A stretch of 28,624 nt of DNA from Candidatus Staskawiczbacteria bacterium. Its GTDB lineage: Bacteria; Patescibacteria; Paceibacteria; Paceibacterales; Staskawiczbacteraceae. The stretch's first letter is position 1. The number at the start of each line of letters is the position of its first letter. The stretch is from NCBI GenBank assembly GCA_903835075.1, contig CAILLM010000010.1, positions 1-28,624 of the forward strand, read 5' to 3'. Of this stretch, positions 20,973-28,619 are shown in pieces. The notes below the pieces were generated by a model, which was given only the letters and a program-made list of their open reading frames with translations, was not told the origin of the DNA and did no database searches. Made by a program: the position numbers and the translations under genes.

Positions 20973-21006
20973 AGCCCCGCGAAGCCTTGGCGAAGCGGGG
21001 CTTTTT
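20973..21006 (+). terminator. Rho-independent terminator
   Basis: AGCCCCGC and GCGGGGCT form a perfect 8-bp stem; the loop carries a second small hairpin; then T5. Confidence 0.95.
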
Positions 21007-21031
21007 GATTTGTTCTGAGCCCGCCGAAGAA

Positions 21032-21059
21032 TTGACATAATGGTAAAAAATGGTAATCT
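21032..21059 (+). promoter_or_regulatory. pyrF-pyrE promoter
   Basis: TTGACA (21032-21037) and TAATCT (21054-21059) have a 16-nt spacer, with TGG before the -10 (extended -10). The start would be near 21066, giving a leader of about 70 nt that contains the palindrome at 21085. Confidence 0.75.
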
Positions 21060-21084
21060 GAGTCTGAAGCACATTGAAATTATT

Positions 21085-21110
21085 GTGCCTGCCTGCCGGT
21101 AGGCAGGCAC
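21085..21110. repeat. GCCTGCC palindrome in the pyrF leader
   Basis: GTGCCTGCC, then TGCCGGTA, then GGCAGGCAC, a near-perfect palindrome that would form a strong hairpin in the pyrF mRNA leader. Confidence 0.9.
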
Positions 21111-21136
21111 CAAAACAACTATCACCAAAACACACT

Positions 21137-22021
21137 ATGAAGATAGGATTCAGACAGATGCTTGCCGAGAGGCAACGGAAGATTGGAAGTTATGTATGCG
21201 TTGGGCTTGACCCAAAAATTGATAAGATGCCCGCATGTTTTAATAAGCCACACCACACTGCTGGAGAAAATGCATATTACTGGATGGCTGATGTAGTTGA
21301 TAAAACGTCAGCGTTTTCCTGCGCATACAAGCCCAATTCGGCGTTCTTCGAAGCACTTCCACTTGGTGCTAAATGGCTGGAGAACTTGATTAGCTATATT
21401 CACTTTGAGTATCCAGGCATTCCGGTTTTGCTTGATGGCAAGCGTGGCGATATTGGAGCTACACAACAGTTCTATCGTCAAGCACACCTTAGTGAGCAGG
21501 GTCAAAATGCTGATGGGATGACTTTTTCGCCTTACATGGGTAAAGACACGATGTCTGCTTTGGTTAATAGTAATGACCTTGGCAAGGCCTTGGTTGGAAT
21601 TTGCTACACAACCAATCCCAGTGCTCGCAAGATGCAAAATGTGGTTCTGGAGGATGGCCGTCCATATTGGGATTATGTTGCTCAATGTACCATGGAATGG
21701 GCACAAGAACTGGGCGTTATTGGAGACGCAGGCTTGGTAATGGCCGCGGCCTATGAAAAAGTGAAAGGTTCGGGGCGCATTTATTCAAAACATTTGGAGC
21801 AAGCACGAGGAATTGTTCGTGATAGAATGTGGTTTTTGATTCCTGGCATAGGCACGCAACAAGGTTTTGTTAAGGAGACAGTGAGCTCCGCATGGTGTGG
21901 ACCTGGTTCAATGGCCATAAACTCTTCTTCAGGAATAACTGAGGCCGAAGATCCTGCCGCAGCAGCTCGTGAGCTTCGTGACAAAATTAATGAAGCAATT
22001 CCTGCGGATTGTATAGACTGA
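21137..22021 (+). CDS. pyrF: Orotidine 5'-phosphate decarboxylase
   Basis: Converts OMP to UMP, the last step of de novo pyrimidine synthesis. The 294-residue protein has VGLDP (22-26), KPN (65-67) and the catalytic DGKRGDIG (100-107, the D-K-xx-D-I tetrad). Size and motifs fit the longer, bacterial type 2 group. ATG 21137 is used because the in-frame frame upstream translates the palindrome at 21085. It has its own promoter. pyrE follows after 34 nt. It is richer in G+C than the core genes. Confidence 0.95.
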   Translation: MKIGFRQMLAERQRKIGSYVCVGLDPKIDKMPACFNKPHHTAGENAYYWMADVVDKTSAFSCAYKPNSAFFEALPLGAKWLENLISYIHFEYPGIPVLLDGKRGDIGATQQFYRQAHLSEQGQNADGMTFSPYMGKDTMSALVNSNDLGKALVGICYTTNPSARKMQNVVLEDGRPYWDYVAQCTMEWAQELGVIGDAGLVMAAAYEKVKGSGRIYSKHLEQARGIVRDRMWFLIPGIGTQQGFVKETVSSAWCGPGSMAINSSSGITEAEDPAAAARELRDKINEAIPADCID

Positions 22022-22055
22022 TATTTAGTTCAAGCAAACAAAAGAAAGAAATACC

Positions 22056-22781
22056 ATGAACTGGACACGCGATGATCTTTTGAATATTTCGTTAAAAACC
22101 TACGGGTCTATTTTACCTGAGCCCGAAGAAGTTTTGGAATGGTTTGCCACTTTGGAAGCAGGCTGGGTGCATAGCGGTAAACCCGAAGACCCACATGTTG
22201 TGTTGCATTCCAAAAAACATAGTAATGGATTTTTCCTCTGTAAGAAGGTCCTGAAATATGGAAACTTGCGAGAAATCATCGCTGCTTGTATTATCAATAG
22301 GTTGAAAAAAGCTGGCCTGGGAAAAGTTGGATGCGTAATCGGTTCGCCTCAATCTTCGATTCTATTGACGGGAGATGTTGGTCGTCTATTGGGAGTGCCA
22401 ACCTATGTGTTGGAAAAAGACCCCAAAGACCCTAAGGGCAAGGATATGCTTTTCAAGCCCGATGATCCAATTCCCGAAAACTGTGAAGTTTTGCAAATTG
22501 AAGAGTTGGTTACAACTTGGGACAGCGGTGATGCTACTACGCGAGCCGTTATAAATAGCAATCCCACTCCGGTAATTTTCCATCCGCTCGTCGGGGTATT
22601 TGTTTTTCGCCCGCCGGTGATCAATTACACATTACCAGATGCTCGCAGGATTGTGCCGTTCATCGAAAAGCAGGTTGATGCCTGGGATATCGAGCACGGG
22701 GAAACCTGTCCGCTTTGCGAGGGTGGGTCTGAAGCATTGCTTCCAAAGGGAAGCAACTGGGCGCGACTGAAAGCCCGATAG
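22056..22781 (+). CDS. pyrE: Orotate phosphoribosyltransferase-like protein
   Basis: Would make OMP from orotate and PRPP, feeding pyrF. The 241-residue protein keeps HSKKHSNGFF (51-60, PyrE's SGKHSDYYF), GSPQSS (96-101, the orotate/PPi loop region) and LQIEELVTTWDSG (146-158) as the PRPP loop. That loop is unusual, since the family normally reads VVDD(V/L)xTTGxS and here one acidic residue of the pair is replaced and the loop holds Trp. The C-terminus has CPLC (218-221) followed by a GS..L.PKG tail. The leader contains GCAAACAAAAGAAA, as before the DapA-family gene. It is cotranscribed with pyrF and ends at a terminator. Confidence 0.78.
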   Translation: MNWTRDDLLNISLKTYGSILPEPEEVLEWFATLEAGWVHSGKPEDPHVVLHSKKHSNGFFLCKKVLKYGNLREIIAACIINRLKKAGLGKVGCVIGSPQSSILLTGDVGRLLGVPTYVLEKDPKDPKGKDMLFKPDDPIPENCEVLQIEELVTTWDSGDATTRAVINSNPTPVIFHPLVGVFVFRPPVINYTLPDARRIVPFIEKQVDAWDIEHGETCPLCEGGSEALLPKGSNWARLKAR

Positions 22782-22802
22782 GAATGATTTCAACGTCATA
22801 AT

Positions 22803-22838
22803 GGTCCTTGATGCAACGCATCTTGGGCCTGTTTTTTT
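22803..22838 (+). terminator. Terminator of the pyrF-pyrE unit
   Basis: GGTCC pairs with GGGCC (one G-U) outside a GATGC/GCATC stem with AAC loop, followed by G and seven T. Confidence 0.85.
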
Positions 22839-22880
22839 GCACTTCGATCAGCTCAGCGCGGGCAAAAAATTTTTAACCAC

Positions 22881-22908
22881 TTGATTTTTTTAATGTGAGA
22901 GGTAAACT
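22881..22908 (+). promoter_or_regulatory. Possible promoter of the FtsZ-like gene
   Basis: TTGATT (22881-22886) and TAAACT (22903-22908), 16 nt apart, end 8 nt before ATG 22917. An alternative -10, TATAAT (22908-22913), lies 3 nt before the ATG. Either gives a leaderless or near-leaderless mRNA. Confidence 0.45.
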
Positions 22909-22916
22909 ATAATATA

Positions 22917-24605
22917 ATGCCAAAGAAAAAAATGGTAGCAAAAAAAAACGCAAAAAAAATAAAGCCTGTAAAAAAAGGGAAAATTTTGGTTGTAAAGAAA
23001 AAAATAAAAAAACCCATTCGGCAAGCTCAGGGCAAGCCGGTAAAGAAAATTGTCAAAAAGGTTGCTAAGAAGATAGCAAAGAAATTATTGGTGCACAAGA
23101 CCAAAAAAACGACAAAAGTAGTTTTAAAGAAAAAATTATTACCTGTTGTAAAGAAAGAAATTACGTTAAAACCAGCTAAAAAACAGACAGCAAGGAAAAT
23201 TAAGGTTAAGCCAGTGGGCGATTTTCAGGCAGAGTCTTTATTTAAGGCAAAAATTAAAGTTATTGGGGTTGGTGGCGGAGGTGGGTCAATTGTTTCTGAA
23301 ATTGGAAGGTCTTTAGAAAAAGCAACTTTCGTAATTGCCGACACAGATATTAGGGCACTTAAAAAAAGAAGCGGAATGAAGTCTTTTTGGTTTGGAGAAG
23401 ATTTAACTCATGGTTTGGGAACTGGTGTAAATGTGGATCTGGCAAAACAAGCAGCAGAATTGGCTAAAGAAAAAATGAGTGGCTATTTTAAAGATCAAGA
23501 TATTATAATTTTTGTTGCTTCTTTGGGTGGCGGATTGGGGTCGGGCGCTACACAAATTTTTGCTGAGGCTGCTAAGAATTTTGGTGGAATCACCTTTGGC
23601 ATATTTACAATGCCTTTTAAATTTGAAGGCAAAAATAAACAAAGAATTGCACAAAATGCGTTGAAATCACTAAGAAAGTCTTTGAATGTTTCTTTGGTAA
23701 TTCCAAATGAGAAAATTTTTAAGATTATAGATGAAACAACCCCAATTATAAATGCTTTTTCAACAGTTAATAAAAGCTTAATTGAGTCACTAGAAAGCTT
23801 AATAGATTTAATTTATAGTCCAGGAGTTATAAACATAGATTTTGCTGACTTGCGAACAATTTTACGTGGCAGGGGTAATTCCGCGTTTCTAAATACTATA
23901 GAAGAGTCAGGTAAAGATGCTGTAGAAAAAATTTGTGAGAATATTTTTAAAAATCCGTTATTGCAAGCAGGTAGTTTTAAAACAGAGAAAATTTTATTTA
24001 ATATTGCCGGAGGAGAAGCGCTTTCCATGTTTCAGGTAGAAAAAATTAGTAGTCACATATCAGATTTAAATCCAAAAGCAAAAATTATATTTGGAATTTC
24101 TAAAAATTCAAAATTAAAAAACAAAATAAAAACTACAATTTTAATGACTGGTGCTTCGCCTGAATCACAAGTTGAGGAGGAGGTTTTGGTAAAAAAACCA
24201 GAACCAATTAAAATTGAACTACCAATAATAAAAGAAAAAGTAGCAGCGGTGATAAAAAAAGAAGCCTTACCAGTTGTAAAAAAAATAAAGGAATTAAAAA
24301 AAGTTAGAAAAACCACTGTAAAAACTCCTGAAAAGGCAAAGCAACCTATAATTCTTCCATTTTTTAAATCGAAAAAGGTGGAAGCAACAAATGTTGCCTT
24401 GGAAACTTTAGAGAAGAAAAATTTACCAGTGGGCAGGCAGGCCGTGCCCATCGGTAGGCAGGCCATGCCTCTCGGCAGGCAAGCCATAAGAAGGAGCGGT
24501 ATAGAAATTAAAGAAGCAGAAGAATTGCAAGAGAAAAAAAGAATTGCTCAGGAAAAAGAATGGGAAATTCCTGCATTTTTAAGAAAAGTGAAGTTTAAGG
24601 GTTAA
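22917..24605 (+). CDS. Divergent FtsZ (tubulin-like GTPase) with lysine-rich N-terminal extension
   Basis: A 562-residue FtsZ homologue. Residues 1-110 are almost solely Lys, Val, Ile and Ala, like a histone H1 tail, and are not found in typical FtsZ. The GTPase core (112-420) starts KIKVIGVGGGGGS. The tubulin signature is GGGLGSGAT (204-212; usual GGGTGTGA), FGIFTMPFKFEG follows, and the T7 loop is INIDFADLRTIL, so nucleotide-dependent polymerisation seems possible. The C-terminal tail (about 425-562) is Lys- and Pro-rich, with three palindrome-derived PVGRQ/PIGRQ/PLGRQ repeats. No usual FtsA/ZipA-binding peptide is obvious. It may be the division protein or a paralogue. Confidence 0.82.
   Translation: MPKKKMVAKKNAKKIKPVKKGKILVVKKKIKKPIRQAQGKPVKKIVKKVAKKIAKKLLVHKTKKTTKVVLKKKLLPVVKKEITLKPAKKQTARKIKVKPVGDFQAESLFKAKIKVIGVGGGGGSIVSEIGRSLEKATFVIADTDIRALKKRSGMKSFWFGEDLTHGLGTGVNVDLAKQAAELAKEKMSGYFKDQDIIIFVASLGGGLGSGATQIFAEAAKNFGGITFGIFTMPFKFEGKNKQRIAQNALKSLRKSLNVSLVIPNEKIFKIIDETTPIINAFSTVNKSLIESLESLIDLIYSPGVINIDFADLRTILRGRGNSAFLNTIEESGKDAVEKICENIFKNPLLQAGSFKTEKILFNIAGGEALSMFQVEKISSHISDLNPKAKIIFGISKNSKLKNKIKTTILMTGASPESQVEEEVLVKKPEPIKIELPIIKEKVAAVIKKEALPVVKKIKELKKVRKTTVKTPEKAKQPIILPFFKSKKVEATNVALETLEKKNLPVGRQAVPIGRQAMPLGRQAIRRSGIEIKEAEELQEKKRIAQEKEWEIPAFLRKVKFKG
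23014..23037. repeat. Repeat of the CTTCGAC...CTCAGG family in the FtsZ-like N-terminal region
   Basis: CCATTCGGCAAGCTCAGGG, a degenerate copy, gives the peptide PIRQAQGKP (33-41), which interrupts the lysine-rich stretch. Confidence 0.7.
24430..24485. repeat. Three degenerate GCCTGCC/GGCAGGC units in the FtsZ-like tail
   Basis: Three units in tandem (GGGCAGGCAGG, CGGTAGGCAGG, CGGCAGGCAAG) encode PVGRQAV, PIGRQAM and PLGRQAI. This is the same palindrome as in eno and the nuclease gene, apparently amplified. Confidence 0.85.
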
Positions 24606-24649
24606 ACTAGCTAAATATATAAATGATAATGAGGTTGGGTTGGAACGTG

Positions 24650-24690
24650 CTCGCAACCATCTTTAAAAAAATAAATAGAAGGTTGTGAGG
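24650..24690 (-). repeat. ACAACCTTC...GGTTGCGAG hairpin repeat, copy C (inverted)
   Basis: CTCGCAACCATC, a loop of A and T, then GAAGGTTGTGAGG. It is the reverse complement of the layout of copies A and B. Confidence 0.8.
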
Positions 24691-24719
24691 AAGGTTAAAT
24701 TTAAAGGTTAATATTAACT

Positions 24720-24725
24720 TAAAAT
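24720..24725 (+). promoter_or_regulatory. -10 box for galU, leaderless arrangement
   Basis: TAAAAT ends 6 nt before ATG 24732. No -35 is obvious. Confidence 0.4.
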
Positions 24726-24731
24726 TTTTAA

Positions 24732-25628
24732 ATGGAACAACAAAAAGATATTAAAAAAATTATAATCCCAATTGCCGGTCTAGGTACTAGGTTTTTACCG
24801 TTATCTAACGTTATTTCCAAAGAGTTTTTGCCCTTGGTTGATAAGCCAGTTATTCAATATATAATTGAAGAGGTAAAAAATTCCGGCATTGAAGAAGTGG
24901 TTTTTGTTGTAAACCCGGGCAGGAAAAACATTTTAGATTATTTTAAAAAAAATACAGAACTGGAAAAACTACTTGTAAAGAGAAAAAAAGATAAAATTTT
25001 AAAAGAATTGAAGGATTTTGAAGAAGTATTTAGGGGAATCTCATTTTCTTGCGTTGTACAAAAAGAGCCTCTTGGTGATGGGCATGCTATTTTACAGGCG
25101 GCAAAATATGTTAATAACGAGCCGGTTGCAGTATCCTTTGGTGATGATATTGTTTACTCTGATAAGCCGGCTATTGCACAATTGATGGAAATTTTTAAAA
25201 CATGCCAAGCGCCGGTTGTTGCCTTAAAGCAAATGCCTGTTGATAAAATTTCTGCGTATGGAGTAGTAGACGTTGAAAAGATTGCCAATAACTTGTTTAA
25301 AATTAAGAAATTTGTTGAAAAGCCTGAAGCCTCAAAAGCACCGTCAAATTTGGCAATTGTTGGGAAATACATTTTAACTCCCGAAGTTTTTCAGTACCTT
25401 AAAAAAACTGGGACAAAAGGAAATCCAGAAAGAAATGGCGAAATTGTTTTGGCTGAAATTTTTGAAAAAATGCTTGCTGACGGAAAATTTATTTATGGAT
25501 GTGAACTAAAGGGCGAATGGCTTGAATGTGGCGACAAGTTAAAATGGATAAAATCTTTTTTCTATTTAGCACTAAAAGATGAAAGATTCAAGGATGAATT
25601 AAAACAATATATAAAAACTATCAAATAA
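24732..25628 (+). CDS. galU: UTP-glucose-1-phosphate uridylyltransferase
   Basis: Makes UDP-glucose for glycans and cell envelope. The 298-residue protein has the nucleotidyltransferase signature PIAGLGTRFLPLSNVISKEF (13-32), DKPVIQYIIEEV and the sugar-binding region EKPEASKAPSNLAIVGKYIL. Length and motifs fit GalU. trxB follows after 3 nt. Confidence 0.95.
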   Translation: MEQQKDIKKIIIPIAGLGTRFLPLSNVISKEFLPLVDKPVIQYIIEEVKNSGIEEVVFVVNPGRKNILDYFKKNTELEKLLVKRKKDKILKELKDFEEVFRGISFSCVVQKEPLGDGHAILQAAKYVNNEPVAVSFGDDIVYSDKPAIAQLMEIFKTCQAPVVALKQMPVDKISAYGVVDVEKIANNLFKIKKFVEKPEASKAPSNLAIVGKYILTPEVFQYLKKTGTKGNPERNGEIVLAEIFEKMLADGKFIYGCELKGEWLECGDKLKWIKSFFYLALKDERFKDELKQYIKTIK

Positions 25629-25631
25629 AAG

Positions 25632-26555
25632 ATGATATACGACTTAATTATTATAGGTTCTGGACCGGCAGGAGTTTCAGCTGCGGTTTATGCTTCACGT
25701 CAAAAGCTTAATTTATTAGTTATTTCTAAGGATATGGGCGGACAAATTGCTAAAAAAGCTGTTGATATTGAGAATTATCCTGGTTTTAATAAAATTGCTG
25801 GACCAGATTTAATCAAAATTTTTGAAGATCAACTAAAATCTAATCAAGTAGAGATTGTTTTTGATGAGGTCATTTCTGTTACTAAAGAAGCAGAGAATTT
25901 CAAAATTTCTACAGCAATGGATGATATTTATGAAGCTAAGGCAGTTATTATTACAACGGGTGGAGACCCAAGACCATTAGAAGCAGAGGGCGAAAAAGAG
26001 TTTATAGGTAAAGGAGTGAGTTATTGTGCTTTGTGCGACGGCCCAATATTTCGTGATAAAACTGTTGCTGTTGTCGGCGGAGGAAATTCTGGTTTTGAAA
26101 CAGCCTTATTTTTGTCTAATTATGTAAAGAAAATATATATACTAGAATTTGGTGCAAAAGTAAAAGCGGATGAAGAAAACCAAAAACTAGCTTTAGGCTC
26201 TGGCAAGGTAGAAATTATTGAAAATGCAAAAGTTTTGAAAATTGAAGGAGAAACTTTAGTAAAATCTTTAACTTATGAAGATCGGGCATCGGGAGAACAG
26301 AAAAAAATTGATGTTGAAGGAGTTTTTGTTGAAATTGGCTATTCGCCAGCTACTGCTTTTGTAAAAAACCTGGTTGATTTTTCTGAAAGAGATGAAATTA
26401 TTACAGATTTAGAAACTTATGCCACAAAAACACCTGGTTTATTTGCTGCAGGAGATTGCAATAAAGGTAAATACAAGCAAATTGTTGTAGCTGCCGGAGA
26501 AGGAGCTAAAGCATCTTTAGCAGCTTATGATTATTTATTAAAAATAAAAAAATAA
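25632..26555 (+). CDS. trxB: Thioredoxin reductase (FAD/NADPH)
   Basis: Reduces thioredoxin or a similar partner with NADPH. The 307-residue protein has the FAD-binding IIGSGPAGVSAAVYASRQ (6-23), active-site CALC (about 135-138, family CATC) and the NADPH-binding VVGGGNSGFETALFLS (about 147-162), then ATKTPGLFAAGDC near the end. Low-molecular-weight TrxB architecture. It lies between galU (3 nt) and eno (1-nt overlap), and no thioredoxin gene is in the window. Confidence 0.95.
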   Translation: MIYDLIIIGSGPAGVSAAVYASRQKLNLLVISKDMGGQIAKKAVDIENYPGFNKIAGPDLIKIFEDQLKSNQVEIVFDEVISVTKEAENFKISTAMDDIYEAKAVIITTGGDPRPLEAEGEKEFIGKGVSYCALCDGPIFRDKTVAVVGGGNSGFETALFLSNYVKKIYILEFGAKVKADEENQKLALGSGKVEIIENAKVLKIEGETLVKSLTYEDRASGEQKKIDVEGVFVEIGYSPATAFVKNLVDFSERDEIITDLETYATKTPGLFAAGDCNKGKYKQIVVAAGEGAKASLAAYDYLLKIKK

Positions 26556-27808
26556 TGAGTAAAATAATTGAAATAATTGCGAGGGAAATTAAAGATTCAC
26601 GTGGAAAACCTACAATTGAAACAACTGTTGAAACTAACATGGGGAGTTTTAGTGCTTGTGTGCCAAGTGGAGCGTCTACTGGAGTTAGAGAAGCTTTAGA
26701 ATTGAGGGACATAGATGGAAAAGGTGTAAACACTGCAATAAAAAATGTAAACGAAATTATTGCACCCAAACTTAAGGGATTAGACGTAATAAATCAAAAG
26801 GAAATAGATGACCTTCTAATTGCGTTAGATGGGACAGAAAATAAAAGCAAACTTGGTGCAAATGCAATTTTGTCAGTCTCTTTGGCAGTTGCCAGAGCCG
26901 GGGCGGCTAGTGAAAAAATTCCATTGTACAAATGGATTGCAAAATTATCTGGTAATGAAAATAAGTTATTTTCTCCATTGCCAATGTTTAATATCTTAAA
27001 TGGGGGAGCGCACGCTAAAAATGATTTAGATATTCAGGAATTTATGATAGTGCCTCATAAAAATACTATGCAAGAAAACCTGGTTGTTGGAAATGCTGTA
27101 TTTTTAAAATTAAAAGAAGCAATTAAAGCAAATTTTGGAGAAGATTGTTTGGGGTTAGGTGACGAGGGGGGATTTGCTCCGCCAATTTCTTCAGCTGAAA
27201 GGGCATTATTTTTAATTAGAGGAGCCTGTGATCTGGCTACGCAGGCAGGAGGGCAAAATGATGTAAATTTTGCATTAGATTGTGCAGCTTCAGAATTTTA
27301 TAAAGACGGTAAGTATATTGTTGAAGGTCAAGAATATACTAGAAATCAAATGTTAGATTTTTATAAAAATTTAGTAAATGAATTTCCAATAATTTCTATT
27401 GAAGATCCATTTTCAGAAGAAGACTGGGAAGGTTTTAAAGAAATTACTAAAGAATTTTCAAGCCTGCCTGCCGGTAGGCAGGGCAAAGTTACAATTGTGG
27501 GTGACGACTTAACAACCACAAACATAAAAACAATCAAAGATGCTCACAACCAGTCTGCTTGTAATGCAGTTTTAATAAAATTAAATCAAATTGGAAGTTT
27601 GTCAGAAACAATAGATGCAATTAACATGACAAAATCATTTGGATGGAAGGTTATAGTGTCGCATCGCAGTGGCGAAACAATGGATGACTTTATAGCTGAT
27701 TTGGCCGTTGGGTGCGGGGCAGACATGTTGAAATCTGGTTCGCCAGCCAAAGAGGAAAGAATGATAAAATATGCTAGGGTGGTAGAAATTGAGCAAGAAC
27801 TTAAATAA
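26555..27808 (+). CDS. eno: Enolase
   Basis: Interconverts 2-phosphoglycerate and PEP in glycolysis. The 417-residue protein has VPSGASTG, the LGDEGGFAP glutamate region, Mg-binding IEDPFSEEDW and GDDLTTTN, and the C-terminal SHRSGETMDDFIADLAVG. A palindromic repeat inserts about eight residues (SLPAGRQG, near 303-310) just before the strand leading to the Mg-binding GDD, so it must be tolerated on the surface. It overlaps trxB by one base. PEP made here also feeds MurA, encoded upstream. Confidence 0.97.
   Translation: MSKIIEIIAREIKDSRGKPTIETTVETNMGSFSACVPSGASTGVREALELRDIDGKGVNTAIKNVNEIIAPKLKGLDVINQKEIDDLLIALDGTENKSKLGANAILSVSLAVARAGAASEKIPLYKWIAKLSGNENKLFSPLPMFNILNGGAHAKNDLDIQEFMIVPHKNTMQENLVVGNAVFLKLKEAIKANFGEDCLGLGDEGGFAPPISSAERALFLIRGACDLATQAGGQNDVNFALDCAASEFYKDGKYIVEGQEYTRNQMLDFYKNLVNEFPIISIEDPFSEEDWEGFKEITKEFSSLPAGRQGKVTIVGDDLTTTNIKTIKDAHNQSACNAVLIKLNQIGSLSETIDAINMTKSFGWKVIVSHRSGETMDDFIADLAVGCGADMLKSGSPAKEERMIKYARVVEIEQELK
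27462..27483. repeat. GCCTGCC palindrome inside eno
   Basis: GCCTGCCTGCCGGTAGGCAG, a near-perfect palindrome, read in frame as LPAGRQG. Confidence 0.95.
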
Positions 27809-27915
27809 TCGCTCGGCAGTCAATTTTCTGCTAACGCCATTGATACGCTTCGCGTCTAAATGGCTTCGTCAGACACTTCGTGTCCTGAAATACGCTGAAA
27901 ATCAACTGTCTCGCT
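27809..27915. repeat. GCTCGG...CTCGCT modular palindromic element, copy 3
   Basis: Starts directly after the eno stop (TAA then TCGCTCGGCAGT) and ends GAAAATCAACTGTCTCGCT. The centre is different again: GCCATT...AATGGC and GACAC-TTC-GTGTC hairpins. Confidence 0.8.
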
Positions 27916-27924
27916 AAAACTATA

Positions 27925-28590
27925 ATGGCAAAATTATATTTACAAAGACATTTAAAGACATATTTTAATGATGAAAAACGATTTTGTGGATGGTCAGATG
28001 TGTCAATTATTGCGGGGCAAGAGGAAGTTTTACAAAATATGGTAAGCGAAATTTCTAATATTGAAATTCACAAAATTTTTAGTAGCCCGCTTTATAGAAA
28101 TCTCCAAACAACGGAAATTATTTTAAGGAAATTAGAAAAATATCCATATTTTAAGCATATTGATGGCGGTAAAATGCAGGATTGGGGATATTATAAAGAT
28201 AAAAGTGATAAATGTGCTGAGGTTTTAGTTTCGGAAAAATTAAACGAGCGATTTTATGGAGATTTGCAGGGTTTAACACACCAATCAATGCAAGAAAAAT
28301 TTGGCGATGATCAAGTTTTACAATGGAGACGAAGCTATACTGTGAAGCCTCCAGCCGGAGAGAGCCTTGAGGATACATACGATAGGACGGTTCCGTTTTA
28401 TAAAGAAAAAATAGAAGAAGAGCTAAAAGCAGGAAAAAATGTTTTAGTAGTTTCTAGTGGAAATGCATTAAGGTCAATTGTAAAATATATTGAAAATATT
28501 TCAGATGATAAAATAATAGAATTTGAAATACCGTTTGGCGGGTTAGTAAAATATGAGCTTAGGGATAAAAAATATAAAAAGTTGCAATAA
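27925..28590 (+). CDS. Histidine phosphatase/2,3-bisphosphoglycerate-dependent phosphoglycerate mutase homologue
   Basis: The 221-residue protein aligns with dPGM over its length: QRHLKT (7-12, family RHGES, with His9 as the phospho-acceptor), LNERFYGDLQGL (106-117, acid Glu108), GESLEDT (145-151) and GNALRSIVKYIENIS, which matches dPGM GNSLRALVKYLDNMS. The second catalytic His, normally in AHGN, is Ser178 (SSGN). It would be the next glycolytic step after eno, and sits 116 nt downstream of it, but the missing His makes full mutase activity uncertain. A phosphatase or a reduced-activity enzyme is possible. Confidence 0.82.
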   Translation: MAKLYLQRHLKTYFNDEKRFCGWSDVSIIAGQEEVLQNMVSEISNIEIHKIFSSPLYRNLQTTEIILRKLEKYPYFKHIDGGKMQDWGYYKDKSDKCAEVLVSEKLNERFYGDLQGLTHQSMQEKFGDDQVLQWRRSYTVKPPAGESLEDTYDRTVPFYKEKIEEELKAGKNVLVVSSGNALRSIVKYIENISDDKIIEFEIPFGGLVKYELRDKKYKKLQ

Positions 28591-28613
28591 ATTTTAGGTA
28601 ATATATAATATAG

Positions 28614-28619
28614 TATAAT
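28614..28619 (+). promoter_or_regulatory. -10 box of a gene beyond the window
   Basis: TATAAT followed by TAATA at the window end. It resembles the leaderless promoter at 11845, so a start codon may lie just past 28624. Confidence 0.4.

Noticed and set aside
21074..21136. Upstream start for pyrF
   Set aside because: The extension encodes the GCCTGCC palindrome (LPAGRQ) in the leader; ATG 21137 fits the family and the promoter.
24430..24485. Three tandem units looked like a short CRISPR
   Set aside because: Units are about 18-20 bp, degenerate, lack unique spacers of constant length and are translated in frame as GRQ repeats.
24053..24487. 144-residue minus-strand frame
   Set aside because: Antisense of the A-rich FtsZ-like tail; F/I-rich composition comes from poly-Lys codons.
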